From assembly GCA_021018995.1 (NCBI GenBank), contig CM037593.1:45645810-45709809 (forward strand): a stretch of 64,000 nucleotides of DNA, written 5' to 3'. Shown piece by piece: positions 10,847 to 22,148 of the stretch; the stretch's first letter is position 1, and the number at the start of each line of letters is the position of its first letter. This stretch comes from Chloranthus sessilifolius (taxonomy: Eukaryota; Streptophyta; Magnoliopsida; Chloranthales; Chloranthaceae). The notes beneath the pieces were generated by a model. It saw nothing but the letters and a program-made list of their open reading frames with translations, searched no databases and was not told where the DNA came from. The translations under genes and the position numbers were made by a program.

Positions 10847-13800
10847 TAAGGAAAATAAATAATTTAAAATTTTAAATGCCACTTTCCTAGGGAGCACGAT
10901 TATATTTATCAGATGCAACAAGCTTTTAAACCCGTAGGGGATCCCTAGTGGAGGAGTTATAGTCTCCTAAAGGTTTTCAGTGAAGTTACCCATCAAATAT
11001 TTTTAGATTTTCAAAAGTTTTTCAAACAAAGGCAAAGCTAAAAATTCTATCCTACTATTGGTGCATTAATCAGTTGAGACATCATATGGTTATCATATTT
11101 TCAAAAAGTATAATTACATCATCCTTAACATTCCATCATAGCAGTTATCCTTGATCAGAACGCAACAATTTCAATTCAGTAAAGCGTGGAGTGTGTGTGT
11201 ACCATTGAAAAGTTTATTCATCATAGATTTTTCTAAACTGCAGATTTAGAAAATATTTTCATTCAAACTCTTACTATTGGCATACTCTCAAAAAGATGTC
11301 AAAAATTTTGGGTTCTCTCAATATGATTTGTATGATAATTTCAACGAATAGTTGACTAAAAGGATAAATCTCATGGAATGGATAATCAATTCTATTTATA
11401 TGTTACCTTATTTATCCATAGTATTTACTATAAACATCTCTACTAGGCTCATGTTGTTGTAAATCAGAAATCAAAAGGTCTTTATTTGGCCTGTAATGGG
11501 GTTTGTGGTTAAAGGTTCCAAAGAAGGGTAGAAAGGGTACAAAGATTTCTGAGAATTTAGTTCTTCTTTTCTTCTCTTCTTCAGTAAGTATCCAGAGAGT
11601 CGGGTACTTCTTTCCATCGTTCTTTTTATATTTTCTTGTGTAAATCCCTTTTCTTCAATTGATTCTTTTCTTCAGATATCCTCTTGAATGTTTAGCCTGG
11701 AAGCTTTTTGCTTCTCTATCTTTTTCAGAGTTGTAATTACGATTTCTTGATTCTTTCCCATATTCCTTTTGATTTTATTTCTTTGTAGTTGTATCCTTTT
11801 TCAGCATATCCCTTATCTGTTATCTTATACTTCTTTCACTCCCTCTTCTTCCCTTCTTGCATTTTAAACTCTCAGAAATATAAGGGTTAACAGTTGAAAG
11901 TTTTGGGTAGTACATATGGTTAAGGGTTTATAAAATCTTGGTACAAAGAACTTCGATTTAAGCTCTAATATGGGTTCAAAAGGGTAAATATTTTCTGGGA
12001 TTTTGATTTTTTGGCTCAAACTAAATAAAAGATGGCCTTAAATCATCTTCATGATTCACTAGCATGAATGTCATATTATTTTGATATATATAATAAACAG
12101 TTCTAGAAAAATAAATCATCATAATTATAGAATATCTTATTCTAATTACAACAATATGAGATTTCATTAACACAATCAAGAAATTCAAAGAAAATTTTGA
12201 ATTTGCATAGAAAGCAGTCTCTCTGTCAAAGTAAAAGAGGAATTATGGCTCAAAAGCTCACTGATTATATAATTTTAAAACTATAATCTAAATATTGTAG
12301 TTTAAATCAAAGTATGGTTTCAAATATTCAATTTGATACAGTGCTCAAGAGGGTTAAACATGAATTGTACTGCTCTATTTTGATTATTGAACTTCTACTA
12401 CGTTGGATCGTAAAGTATTCTGGAGTCATTATATTTTTTTCTCATAATTCACATATGATGGTTAACTGATAAATATTCCTAATATTTCATAAATATTTAC
12501 AAAATTAATCTAAAATAGGAAAATTCATAAGAAAAAGATATATATATATATTACAAAAAGTAAACTAACTAATATACACAGAAAGGTTTATCCCCCCAAA
12601 CTTGAACAGGACAATGTCCTCATTATTGCAAAAAAATAAGGGATATTGTTTTTAATTTTTAGATCATACCTGTGATGTTGCTTAGGTACCAGGCATATAT
12701 TCTGCAAAATTATTCAAAAATCTCCCCCCAAACTTGAGAGAAATTGCCTCCGGCATATTTAGACATTTGCATCAGAAACAAAATAATTTTTTATATATAT
12801 TAGAAAAAATATTTACAGAAATGATAGAAAAGAAATAAAAATGATTACATAAAAGATTAAACCTAGGAAAAATCTAGACACATCCTAACTACGACACCTG
12901 TAGCGACAAAATGCTCTCCGCCCTCCCCGGTGGGTGAATCCAATATAAGATGTAAAAGGGGTGGTTTAAGAAAATGGAGGAGGTGGCTGTGGGAGATGAG
13001 GTGTCCGAGGCAGAGAGGATTTATGATGTTTGGGAGGTGGAGGAGGTGAATGATTTGGCGAGCACGGAGATGCTTGAGGGACTTCTTGGCCAGTGAAGAG
13101 AGAAAGGATTTCCTGAACTAGTCGCCCCTCTCTTGTAGGAGCGTAGTGACTTCTTCTTCATGGAGTCAGAGAAGACACTCAAACGCCTCACTGACCTCGG
13201 ACTAACTCGGTAATTTTGCCATGGCGAGAGTGTTGATGAAAGCAAAAGGAATGGACTGATTTGTCTAAATATTTCGAAGTATATTTATAACCAGTTCGGG
13301 GTAGGGATTTGAAGAGTTGCCATGAATGTTCATTATGGGTTGGCATTGAAGAATGCAAACAGTTTGGTAGCGCCATTACTTTTTGGTACAACGTGGTTGT
13401 GCAGCGTACATTGAGGCGATGCCTTGGTTATCAGAGATTATGCCTTTTCGATAGCAAAATACATGGCTCGAACAACACATTCTCTCATCAATCGTAATCA
13501 CTACGATTTTCTATAGGGGAACTCATGCACTAGAAGACATCGTACTCACTACGATTCTTTGTATCAACAAAACAACTACATGACACACCTAATTTTTTAC
13601 CAAATAAATTAACTCACACAAAATTGCTCCGGATGAGTTGGTAGCTTGACAATGCCTGAGAGAATATTAGTCATACTCTGGGTCTTTTAGTGGCATTGTG
13701 GTCACAGTCCCTTTTTCATCTTGTGTAATCATAAGTTTTAATCTCTGCCCATTAACCTTAAACATACGACCGTCCTTGGGATCTCGGATTGTGATAGCCC

Positions 13801-13880
13801 CGTGAGGGAATGCTTCTATAACAATATACGGTCCATCCCCACGACTTCGTAACTTCCCTGGGAATAGTTTTAATCTTGAA
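10847..13880 (-). other. 3-prime region of element C between integrase and LTR
   Basis: About 3 kb with no gene I can support. In autonomous Athila elements this interval holds a third ORF; here only short broken frames remain (for example 13021-13391). A block at 10885-11010 (GGGAGCAC, GCAACAAGC, GATCCCTAGTGGAGGAGT, GGTTTTCAGTGAAG) is conserved with D at 22180-22290. Two internal PPT-like tracts (CCCCCCAAACTT on the plus strand) occur at 12592-12604 and 12724-12735. A TA-rich stretch lies at 12538-12551. Confidence 0.55.
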
Positions 13881-13888
13881 TTAAATAG

Positions 13889-14641
13889 TCAGACTTGTTG
13901 GCCCGACTCAAAACTTTTTTGAAAAATATGCTTCTCATGAAATGCCTTAGTTTTGGCCTTATAAATTCGAGAAATTTCACAGGCATCATTACTAATTTCT
14001 TCCAGTTCATTGAGCTCAAGTTTTTGTTGTTCACCAAATGCATCCAACTCAAAATTCAGTGCTTTGATAGCCCATAGAATTCTATGTTCTAATTCCATAG
14101 GTAAATGGCAAGCCTTCCCGTATACTAACCGATAAGGAGACATACCGATGGGTATTTTATAGGTCATTCTGTATGCGCACAAGGCATCATTCAATCTCAT
14201 GGACCAGCCTTTTCTATTAGGCCGAACAGTCCTTTCTAGTATCTTATTTATTTCTCGATTAGAAACCTCAACTTGCCCACTAGTTTGCAGGTGATAGGGG
14301 GTTACGATTTTGTAAGTAACATCATATTTCTTGGCCAAGATTTCAAAGTATCTGTTACAAAAATGGCTTCCTCCATCACTTATGATAGCTCGTGGAGTTC
14401 CAAACCATGAAAATATATTCTCTCTGATGAAAGAGACCCCCACCTTATGATCATTTGTTCTTGTGGTTGTGGCTTCGACCCATTTTGATACGTAGTCGAC
14501 GGCCACAAGTATATACATGAATCTGAATGAAGGTGAGAAAGGACCCATGAAATCTATGCCCCACACATCAAAAGTTTTGTGACCAAGATTGGTTGGAGGG
14601 GCATCATGTTCCTTCGGGACATGGCTCCTACCTTTTGACAT
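13889..14641 (-). CDS. Integrase core and C-terminal part of element C
   Basis: A 250-residue open frame on the minus strand. It contains the DDE catalytic core that joins element DNA to the host chromosome: D in [12 protein letters not shown] near residue 31, D in RAIISDGGSHF near residue 89, and E in TSGQVEVSNREINKIL near residue 125. Then come Athila signatures KACHLPMELEHRILWAIKALN and ELNELEEI. The usual HHCC zinc-binding N-terminus lies upstream (14650-15050) in broken frames. All three catalytic residues are kept, but surrounding pol is truncated, so the protein is not expected to be made in working form. D carries a close relative at 26992-27669. Confidence 0.85.
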   Translation of the reverse strand: MSKGRSHVPKEHDAPPTNLGHKTFDVWGIDFMGPFSPSFRFMYILVAVDYVSKWVEATTTRTNDHKVGVSFIRENIFSWFGTPRAIISDGGSHFCNRYFEILAKKYDVTYKIVTPYHLQTSGQVEVSNREINKILERTVRPNRKGWSMRLNDALCAYRMTYKIPIGMSPYRLVYGKACHLPMELEHRILWAIKALNFELDAFGEQQKLELNELEEISNDACEISRIYKAKTKAFHEKHIFQKSFESGQQV

Positions 14642-15760
14642 CGATCACAAGCCTAACAAAAATTATCGACATCTTTAAATAACGATTGCCAATAAAACCC
14701 CGATTGTAGTACTTTGGCAGCCATTTTCCTTCCACTGAAGTGGTCCCCACAAGCATATGTGTGACAAAATTCTAGAATATTGTGGGTGTCACTATCGGTA
14801 TGCATTTCCTAATTATTTGGTCTCGGCATATTTTAAATAAATTCGAGTCCTCCCAAATATAATATTTAATATTAAAAAAGAAAACATACCTGTCTTGTTT
14901 AGAGCAGGTTGGGGGAATCTTATATGTGGCCAAATAATTCACGATATTGGCATACCATGGTACTGCAATTTGGATGGTAAAAAGTTGCTCATCCAGAATG
15001 GTATCGTGCAGAGACTCTTTGCTGATTGCTTCTGGTAACTATATCCTGGACAAGTGATCTGCCACTACATTTTCTACTCCCTTTTTATTTTTAATCTTAA
15101 AGTTGAATTCCTGTAAAAGTAGGATCCATATGATTAACCATGGTTTGACATCTTTTTTAGACAATAAATACTTTAGTGCAGAATGGTCAAAGAAGATGAT
15201 GATTTTTTATCCGAATAGGCATTGTCGAAATTTATCCAATGCAAACACGACAGTTAGGAGCTCTTTCTTAGTGGTGGTGCAGTTCACCCGAGCTTCAATT
15301 AAAGTTTGACTCACATAATAAATTACATGAGGAACCTTGTCTTTCCACTATCCTAGGACTGCACCTGTTGCGTGATCAGAGGCGTCGCACATTACTTCAA
15401 AAGGTAGAGAGTAGTCAAGAGGTTGAATGATTGGTGCGATAAAGAAGTGCTCGAAGCTTATTAAATGCGTCCAGACAAGCATCGTCAAAGTCAAAAGGTA
15501 CATTGTTTACTAATAGGTGGCACAGCGATCTCAAGATTTTTGAGAAATCTTTAATGAAGCGACAATAGAAGTCAGCATGGCCAAGGAAAGATCGAATCTG
15601 TCGTACCAAAGTTGGTGATGGTAGATTTGCTATTACATCGATTTTTGCCCTGTCAACTTCTATTCCTCTTTTAGAGATAATATGCCCTAAGACTATACCT
15701 TCTTAAACCATGAAATGGCTCGTCTCCCAACTTAATATTGTACAATCGTGGGATTTTTTA
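14642..15760 (-). pseudogene. pol: End of RT, RNase H and integrase N-terminus of element C, truncated by E
   Basis: Minus-strand frames read, in order from 15760: the RT thumb/connection (SWETSHFMV, then VRQIRSFLGHADFYCRFIKDFSKI at 15415-15609), RNase H ([38 protein letters not shown] near 15030-15180), and the integrase zinc region (WEDSNLFKICRDQIIRKCI). Stops and frameshifts interrupt all of it. RT stops abruptly at about 15760, upstream of the region that would hold the YxDD box, because element E's LTR begins there. The missing 5-prime half of C is not seen in the window. Confidence 0.8.
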
Positions 15761-16439
15761 TGACCCCGTTACGACGATGCGCACTCTTTTTAAAAATATA
15801 GAGTCACCACCCGGAGCTTTTGGTGTCCCGGGAAACCTAAATCAATATTAAATACACTGAAGTGCCAAATATGACTCTGATTCATCGATCTACGCCAAAG
15901 GCTCTTGGGTAGGGGCTTCGGTTATTGATCGGGAAGGTTTTAGGCACCCGATCAGCCCGCTCATAAGTAATCTCTACTTGTGGCCAAAATAAACTAGGAA
16001 AATAAGAAAAAAAAAACAACTTCCTCTTGCCCTAAGGCACCTTGACCCTATTTGTGCCCCTCCGCTACTATCGAGATTTCAACGGTGTAACGACACAAAT
16101 TCAAGGATAGAGCAAAAGCTAAAAAAGTAGAGGAATAGAGGAGAGAGCCGGAGCTCTCGGGCCCTTGTAGCACGCGTGTGGACCTTCACGTAGGTGCACT
16201 TGATAAGGTGCCAATAGCTTGAATGGTTGGAGAATGGGTTCTAGCTCCTAGGGCTTGATGGCTAAGAGGTAGGGGAAGAGAGCTAGGGAGTAGTTCTCAC
16301 CTAAACTAAGGGATCTTTGATAGAAGATGGGGTTTAAAGGGGGTTTTAGAATTATGGAATTTGTATGGGAAGGGTGCACCAAAGGAAGGAAAAGCTTCTC
16401 TCTTAAAATTTTTTTCAAGCCTTTGTAAAGTGGGGTGCC

Positions 16440-16452
16440 TCTCTATTTATAG
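16440..16452 (-). promoter_or_regulatory. TATA box of LTR E
   Basis: CTATAAATAGAG on the minus strand. It sits inside a partly self-complementary stretch (CCTCT...AGAGG). Confidence 0.55.
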
Positions 16453-16729
16453 AAAAAATAGAGGTTAGGAGGGTACTTAAAGGCTAATTAGGTTTAGGAA
16501 TTAGGTAATCTTCTAATCTAAGGTTTCCAAGGATTTTGAGAGTTTGGAAAAATGGGCAGTAGGCTTCAATGGTAGATGATAGGGTGAGGTTTCAAATGAC
16601 TAGAGGGTTGAAAATAGGGTAAACATGGGTGCAATAGTCCTAATGAAACCCATCTTACACACTGAGATAGTCAATAAGTCAAACCCCAAAAGTAAAATTC
16701 GAGCAAAAACCATCAGTTACTGTAGCTAA

Positions 16730-16881
16730 GCCTGACACATGTATTATATGCGCCAAGCATAACTACAGTACCTAGAAGTCTGGAGCCTGAGGGGGGACTC
16801 ACCTATACTTGGCGCATGTAATACATGCGCCAAGCCATTTCTGGGAAGAAATGGCTTGGTTTGTGTATTACACATGCCAAG
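16730..16881. repeat. Palindrome cluster in LTR E (copies 1-3) with nested hairpin
   Basis: Copy 2 (16808-16834) is a perfect palindrome: arm CTTGGCGCATGTA, one central A, then arm TACATGCGCCAAG. Copies 1 (16730-16758) and 3 (16855-16881) are degenerate versions. Between copies 2 and 3 a second perfect palindrome has arms CCAAGCCATTTCT (16830-16842) and AGAAATGGCTTGG around a GGGA loop. The arms overlap the neighbouring palindromes, so the segment can form alternative hairpins. Confidence 0.85.
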
Positions 16882-17141
16882 TACACATAGATCCTCGTGA
16901 GGCTCTCGCGTGATTCAATGAATGCCTCGTGAGGTTCCAATGATGCCTATTTTGTGCCCAAACTTCGAATCACCGTAACTTTTGATGTTCAACTCTGATC
17001 AGGGTGATTCTTAGCTTGTTGGAAAGTTGGGAACCTCTACTTTCAATGGCATAAGAGTCAATCTTAGTAGAGGTCCCTAACAGCCCTAGTACATCTCTCT
17101 CTGACCATTGCCTGAGAAGTTTAAATGCGGGTTCGGATAGG

Positions 17142-17221
17142 TTTCTAAGGGTTGGGGGTAATTCCTAAGAGTTAGGGAAGCTTCCTAAGGGTTAGGGAAA
17201 GTTCCTAAGGGTAGGGGAAAT
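17142..17221. repeat. Four 20-bp tandem repeats in LTR E
   Basis: The unit is TTCCTAAGGGTTAGGGAAAG with small variations, at 17142, 17162, 17182 and 17202, exact 20-bp period. It lies about 75 bp inside the LTR end in U3. Confidence 0.85.
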
Positions 17222-17297
17222 ACTATCGGAAGCTCGAGGGTGCACCTCTCTCGAAGTATGTCTCGATCGAGCCTTGGGCCAAATTTGGGTGTCTACA

Positions 17298-17338
17298 TAT
17301 GCCCCTTTTTGGTATCTGATCACTAATGATCGAATGCC
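17298..17338 (-). other. Polypurine tract and stem-loop of element E
   Basis: The minus strand reads AAAAAGGGGCATA directly before TGTAGACACC, a polypurine tract that primes plus-strand DNA. Next to it is an imperfect stem-loop with 12-nt arms (GGTATCTGATCA at 17311-17322, TGATCGAATGCC at 17327-17338) around CTAA. It has two mismatches and a G-U pair in the sense RNA. Confidence 0.7.
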
Positions 17339-17870
17339 AAAAATGAGAGACATCCGAAGAGGCCCAAGGCGTTACTTGATGGGTCCGCTATATTCAAAAT
17401 GAACCTCAAACATCAGGTGAGTAATATGGTGAGTAAAAGGAAGCCTTGTATGTCGGGAAAAATGTCTGTTCCTTAAGGCTATCGGTCCCCAAGCGCTTAG
17501 CAACATTGCTGGGCATAACTGAGGTGAAGCGAGTTATAAAAGCCCAATATGCTAAGAAAAACATCTGCTTTTCGAGATGATCGAAGATGTTTGATGTTCA
17601 AGTTTCATTCTGAATATAACAGCTTTGTAAGTAAGAGGGTGATCGACCCGTACTCAAAGATGGGCGCGAGGCAAATATGCGAAGGTCCACAGTTTGCATC
17701 CAATCTCATGAGGCATTAATTGCCCCATTTGACTGGGCGCGGTGCCCCTACTTGAAGTAGGGTTCGATGTCTTTGAGCGAACCCAATGGTCCCAAAGTTA
17801 ATTTAGAACAACTTCCCAAGAGAAGCGAATAGATGTTGCAACACTTTTTGGGAGTACGTGTCGCATTTTG

Positions 17871-17872
<2 letters not shown>

Positions 17873-17908
<36 letters not shown>
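17873..17908. repeat. (AT)n microsatellite
   Basis: About 18 uninterrupted AT units, immediately before a TTTTATGTGGAATTTT-type minisatellite. Confidence 0.95.
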
Positions 17909-17909
<1 letters not shown>

Positions 17910-17911
<2 letters not shown>

Positions 17912-18108
17912 GACCTTTATGTGGGATTTTACGTGGAATTTTTTGTTATTTTATATGGATTTTTATGTGGAATTTTTTATCATTTTATGTGGAATTGTTT
18001 TGTTATTTTATGTGGATTTTTATCTAGAATTTTTTTGTTATTTTATGTAAAAAAAATTTTGTTATTTTATGTGGAATTTTTTTGTTATTTTATGTGGATT
18101 TTTTTGTT
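17910..18108. repeat. Minisatellite of TTTTATGTGGAATTTTTT units
   Basis: About eight degenerate units of 20-30 bp, each with TTATTTTATGTGGA followed by a T-run. It produces the aromatic open frame FYVEFFVILYGF on the plus strand, which is a by-product of the repeat and not a gene. Confidence 0.8.
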
Positions 18109-18238
18109 TTACTTGATGTGTGCTTGGGATGCTCGTTGATCCCGAACTGTTTATTTTAGCATAGCCCTCCGAGCAGGTCAAATGGAGGTCGACCTGCCGC
18201 CTGGGGGTGTATGCACCTGTGGAGCTAAAATGGGATCA

Positions 18239-18410
18239 GGCTGGGCGTGTGCAATACACATGCCAAGCCAAGTCCTGGCTAGCAATGGCTTGGTGGGTGT
18301 ATTACACACGCTAGACCAAATATGGCCAAAAATAGCCTGGCACATGTAATACATGCGCCAGACCAAAGGGGGGCCAATTTATACTTGGCACGTATATTAG
18401 ATACCCCAAG
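18239..18410. repeat. Palindrome cluster upstream of the PMD gene (copies 4-7)
   Basis: Copies lie at 18241-18267, 18289-18314, 18337-18361 and 18384-18410. All follow the CTTGGC(G/A)C(A/G)(T/C)GTA-A-TACATGCGCCAAG plan seen in the LTR. Copies 4 and 5 are separated by a hairpin with arms CCAAGCCA and TGGCTTGG, the same arrangement as copies 2-3, so the whole composite unit was duplicated. Confidence 0.8.
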
Positions 18411-19157
18411 CCAAACCCGGGGAGGGGTTTTAAACACCCGAGCCCGAGCCAAAAGTGCATTCATTCAAAAACTTCCTCTCCCCCCTTCTCCAAAGTAAAA
18501 TAAGACCTCTCCCTAGGGCTCCCTTAGATCGATTTGAATCACGCCTCATTGTCGGTGCTTACTCATGCCGATTAAACACCCATTCTACTCTAGATCAAGG
18601 ACCCATTTTCCGGAAGGTAATCATTGTTTAATCCTATTTTATTTGATCTTTCTTGAATTATTTTGCAATGTGGTTATGATTCTTGCTTCTTTAGATGGCA
18701 TATGGAAGATTTATCTTGTAAGCATGGTTATTAATGATTGGTTTGATTTTATTTCATGTAAATCGGCTCGAATGATGCCTTAGTTTTTCTTTTTCTTGAG
18801 TTATTTTTTTATTAGGGCATTTTCTTTTTTTCTTTTTTTTCCTTGGATCTAGGTTTGGGCACAAAAAAATTTTCTTTTCTTCTTTTTTTTATGTGTGTGT
18901 ACATAAAGAATTTTTTTTTCTTTCTCTTTTTCTTTTTTGTTGGAATATGGGTGACTTTTTTGAAATGTGGGTGATGATGGGTGGTTGTTTTTTGTTGTTC
19001 TCTCTTTTTTTGAAAATGTGGGTGATTTGATGGTGAATTTTTTGAAAATGATGATGATGATTAGGATTGATGAAAAAAAAGGGGTCTGTTAGCCTGTTTA
19101 GCAAATAATTTCTTGCTATTGATATATCTTGATTCTATTGCTTGTATCTGACTCATA

Positions 19158-20193
19158 ATGTCGAGTGAGGAGGAGCACGTGTAGGAGGAAGGGCAAGAGC
19201 AAGAAGAGGGGCCGAAAGTGGTTTATGGTCCCTGGAGGGAGCAATTTTTCGTAGTAGAACGCTCCTCTTATCCTTGGTATGAAATGCAAGGCGAGGCCAC
19301 CTGTACCTATCTCCTTCATCGACAATATATTCACATCTCAAACTTTGGTATCGCTGGCAAGGTAAAGAGATAAGCTTTATTGTTTTTCCTTGTACGATTT
19401 TGCTATACATTCAGATCTGACACCTCTTTGTTTTGATGCAAGACTTGCCCTCTATCGTGTTCCGAGGAGGTTGGTTGGTCCTCTATTTATCTCTACCTCC
19501 CTCCGATTGTGAAGTTCCTCCTTACACAGGCCGCTTTTGGGGACTTCCTCTCGTGCCCTACCATGCGGGCCGACGCGGCCTATCTGAGGGCCTTAATTGA
19601 GCACTTCTGTCTTGAGACTATGACGTTTCACATGGCCATGACAAAGATGACTCTTACCCCCGTTGATTGGTCGATGATTACGGGGATTCGGATAGGGGGT
19701 TACTAGTGACCAACCTTCGCGTGCCCGATCGAGATTAGGTGATTCAATTAATCGAGGACTATCCCACCTCCACAAATCTGCATGGTTCTGAGGTGAAAAT
19801 GTCATGGCTGGCAAATCTATTTGGTCAGCAAGAGTTGGTGGATCTGGGCCAGCCGGATGTAGAATTCTTCATTGAGCCGAGAGCGCTGTGATGTTGGCTC
19901 GCATCTCACTCCTCTTCCTGCTGGGAAAGACTCTCTTTTCAAATGCCAGTGGCAGGCGGGTCTCATTGTCCTGGCTTAGCATTATGGAAAATTGGGATGA
20001 GGTGCATCGATATGACTGGAGCAGGGCCGGATATGCCGTGTGAATGTCTAGCATAGCTCGGGTTTCTATTAGGAATGCGAAATATGTTGTTGGCTTTTGG
20101 CCTGTCTTGGAGATGGCCCATGATTCCTTTGCTTTCCTTGGTTTATTGGCTAGTCATTCCCTACTTCTGACACATCTTTTATGTGTGCCACTC
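19158..20193 (+). pseudogene. Antisense extra gene of E: plant mobile domain protein, 5-prime exons
   Basis: ATG at 19158 (MSSEEEHV, then a stop). Exon 1 reads VYGPWREQFFVVERSSYPWY. Intron 19362-19442 (GT..AG). Exon 2 has the PMD core: LTQAAFGDFLSCPTMRADAA, then IEHFCLETMTFHM and MTLTPVDWSMITGIRIGG, then LFLLGKTLFSNASGRR, SIMENWDEVHRYDWSRAGYAV and RNAKYVVGFWPVLE near 20105. PMD (Pfam PF10536) is known from host MAIN/MAIL proteins, from MULE transposons and from extra ORFs of Tat elements; its biochemistry is unclear. Stops (for example after IRIGGY and GYAV) make this copy dead. The next exon starts at 34362, beyond the inserted element D. It lies on the opposite strand to E's gag-pol. Confidence 0.75.
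20189..20193. other. Target-site duplication CACTC, left copy (element D)
   Basis: CACTC directly before LTR start TGTTGC; the same five bases follow the other end of D at 34350-34354. Confidence 0.95.
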
Positions 20194-22110
20194 TGTTGCT
20201 AATTCTAAGTGTGCATGATTTATTTGTATTGTGAAAATAGATTTACAAATGATAAGTTATACTAAATCTGGAAAATTAAAAAGAATAAGAAATATCAGCA
20301 CAAAGAGAAATTAATTAACCTGTAAGATCAGGTCCAATTGTAGCAAGTTTTAAATGTAAGTGAGTAAAAGATCGTCCACAGGGAATTAATTTAAAATGGA
20401 TGGTAAACCTCCAGATCTGAGCTACCAGATCTGGCCTGTAATCTTATCTACAAAGCGAATAAGATGAGAGGTCAAATTTGTCACCTTAACTAAATTATCT
20501 TAAAGTAGAATTTAAACTAAGTGATCCAGATCCGAGTTGGGGGAATTGGATGTAAAATTAATAAGAATGGAGAAATAATAGTTGACTTAAGCCTACTAAC
20601 TGATTACAGAATAAGAACTAGTGTAGCACAGTCGAGAAAGTATCCAAATATTCTTCTGGCTACTAGCTCAGATGCAAGAGAAAATAATCCAACTCAAGGA
20701 TTAGGATTGAGTTGAACTTATGGCTATGATCTGTCCACTGTCATGGACACAGATCATTCAATAGTCTTCAATCCGAACTCTTGATTCAAAACATGAGCAC
20801 CACTACAAATGCTGTGAGAAATTAGGTTACAAACGCAAATTCTCACAGGGCTAATGAATTAAGGGAAATTGCTTTAAAAACAGTAAATCTAAAGGAGTCT
20901 AATGAGTAAGGAAATCGTAAGGAACCCTCAACATGAATCCGATCGAGAACGTACTGTTGAAAGCAACCTTTTCAAATCCACCATTACAATTACAGAGCAC
21001 AGCTTAAACAGCTCTCGGATTTGTAGTCTTAAATACAATTCTCACTTGAATTACATAAGTATCTCACAGTTCTCAATTACAAACAAAAGCTAGGCTATTA
21101 CAGAGGTTTCAGACAAGCTATCTGAATTGGAAATGGGGCAGCAGAAATGAAACTCAAACTCTGGATACCCAAATTGGGCAAATAGTTCGTCTATTTATAG
21201 TTTTCCCTAAGTCCATTTCAGATGTGCACTAACCAATCAGAATTGGTTAGATCCATATCAGCCAATAGGAGTCGAGCACAAGGATCCAGATTTGTTCTGG
21301 CCAATCATAATTGATTGATCTGGTTCAGCCAATCAGGCGACAGAAGCATCAATTCTGTTATGTAATTCAAAAATCTGTTTGAGCTTCTAGAAGTTCCCGC
21401 CAAGTAATTTCATCTTTGGGTGCTCACATGGGGTGGAATATGCCTCTGGTTCGTGCTTCGAATCTTCCAGAATGCCCCTAGATTTTTAAATGCATTAGGG
21501 CACGTGCAGAGATTACTAAATTGCCCTTACAGTTGCTGGTAATCTTCATAATACCATTTCGCATAGTTTGGGGACCTTTTCGAGAGGTACTGTAACTTCT
21601 GAAGCTCTATTCGCACAGTTTGGAGAACTTTTCGAAGGGAAAAAATGACTTCTGGAGCTCTATTCGCACAGATCTGGTGCAGTTCGCAAAGCGTTTCCTT
21701 CTTTTCGAATAAATCTTCAGCATGTTTGGTTCTTTTCGAATAGATCAGGTGCTTTTCGAGAACCAAACCTAGAGCTTTTAGTTCTTTTCACAGAGTTCAG
21801 GTTCTTTTCGAAAAGCATTCTGTAATGCATTCTTCTTTTCGAGTAGCTCTAAACCTCTTTCTTGGTTGAAACTAGGCCTTTGCCCTCTTTAGTTTAGGCA
21901 TTTGGATAGCTAGTGGGGTTGTCCCTTCTCTTTCTTCCTCTAGATCAAAATGGATCATCATCTTTTTGGCACTTTTAAGCTGCTTTCAGGGTTAAGCCTG
22001 CCTTTATTGTTAGCTGTAAAACAAACACTTAAAACACTTATTTTATTCTCTCAAAGGTCTATCAAGACCCAGGTTAAGGGGTGGAAAATGGTATTTTCCA
22101 GTTCTCAACA
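20194..22110 (-). repeat. 3-prime LTR of D
   Basis: TGTTGCTAATTC to TTCTCAACA. A TATA box (CTATAAATAG on the minus strand) lies at about 21191-21200. A dense cluster of TTTTCGAA and TTCGCAAAG-type words at 21545-21850 lies upstream of it in U3. The open frame at 20521-20715 recurs in the other LTR at 32763-32957 only because the LTRs are copies. Confidence 0.95.
21191..21200 (-). promoter_or_regulatory. TATA box in D 3-prime LTR
   Basis: CTATAAATAG on the minus strand; the identical site in the 5-prime LTR lies at about 33433-33442 and would drive the element's transcript. Confidence 0.65.
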
Positions 22111-22148
22111 CACCCCCAAACCTAAGCTTTGCTGGTCCCTGAGCAAAG
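22111..22148 (-). other. Polypurine tract and stem-loop of D
   Basis: The minus strand AGGTTTGGGGGTG directly precedes the 3-prime LTR start TGTTGAG. A 7-bp stem-loop lies upstream: CTTTGCT (22127-22133) and AGCAAAG (22142-22148). Confidence 0.85.

Larger units (their letters stand above)
15761..17297 (-). mobile_element. 3-prime LTR of Tat element E
   Basis: The plus strand begins TGACCCCGTTACG (15761) and ends GGGTGTCTACA (17297), 1537 bp. A purine tract abuts the right end, so this is the 3-prime LTR of a minus-strand element whose body extends right. It has a minus-strand TATA box near 16440-16452, three copies of a palindrome at 16730-16881 and four 20-bp tandem repeats at 17142-17221. 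The left neighbour is C's RT, so E inserted into C. No 5-prime partner LTR was found, and the target duplication cannot be checked. Confidence 0.75.
17339..19157. other. Untranslated region of E between PPT and antisense PMD gene
   Basis: No coding sequence. It holds an (AT)18 microsatellite, a minisatellite and a palindrome cluster (listed separately), then pyrimidine-rich DNA leading to the ATG of the antisense gene. On the plus strand it is the likely promoter and leader of that gene; on the minus strand it is the 3-prime UTR of the element. Confidence 0.55.

Noticed and set aside
13021..13391. Short minus frames in C as a third ORF
   Set aside because: They occupy the right place but share no visible motif with D's third ORF and are under 75 codons.
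17142..17221. Interstitial telomere repeat
   Set aside because: The unit is 20 bp and lies within an LTR; only part of it resembles TTTAGGG, and there is no 7-bp periodicity.
17858..18139. Aromatic 93-aa frame starting MSHFGIYIYIYIY
   Set aside because: It is a translation of the AT microsatellite and the following T-rich minisatellite.
16730..18410. CRISPR-like array of palindromic repeats
   Set aside because: The repeats are irregularly spaced, degenerate and in a plant LTR; there are no uniform spacers or cas genes.
20521..20715. 64-aa open frame repeated at 32763-32957
   Set aside because: It lies inside D's two LTRs; the repetition is explained by LTR duplication, with no sign of coding constraint.
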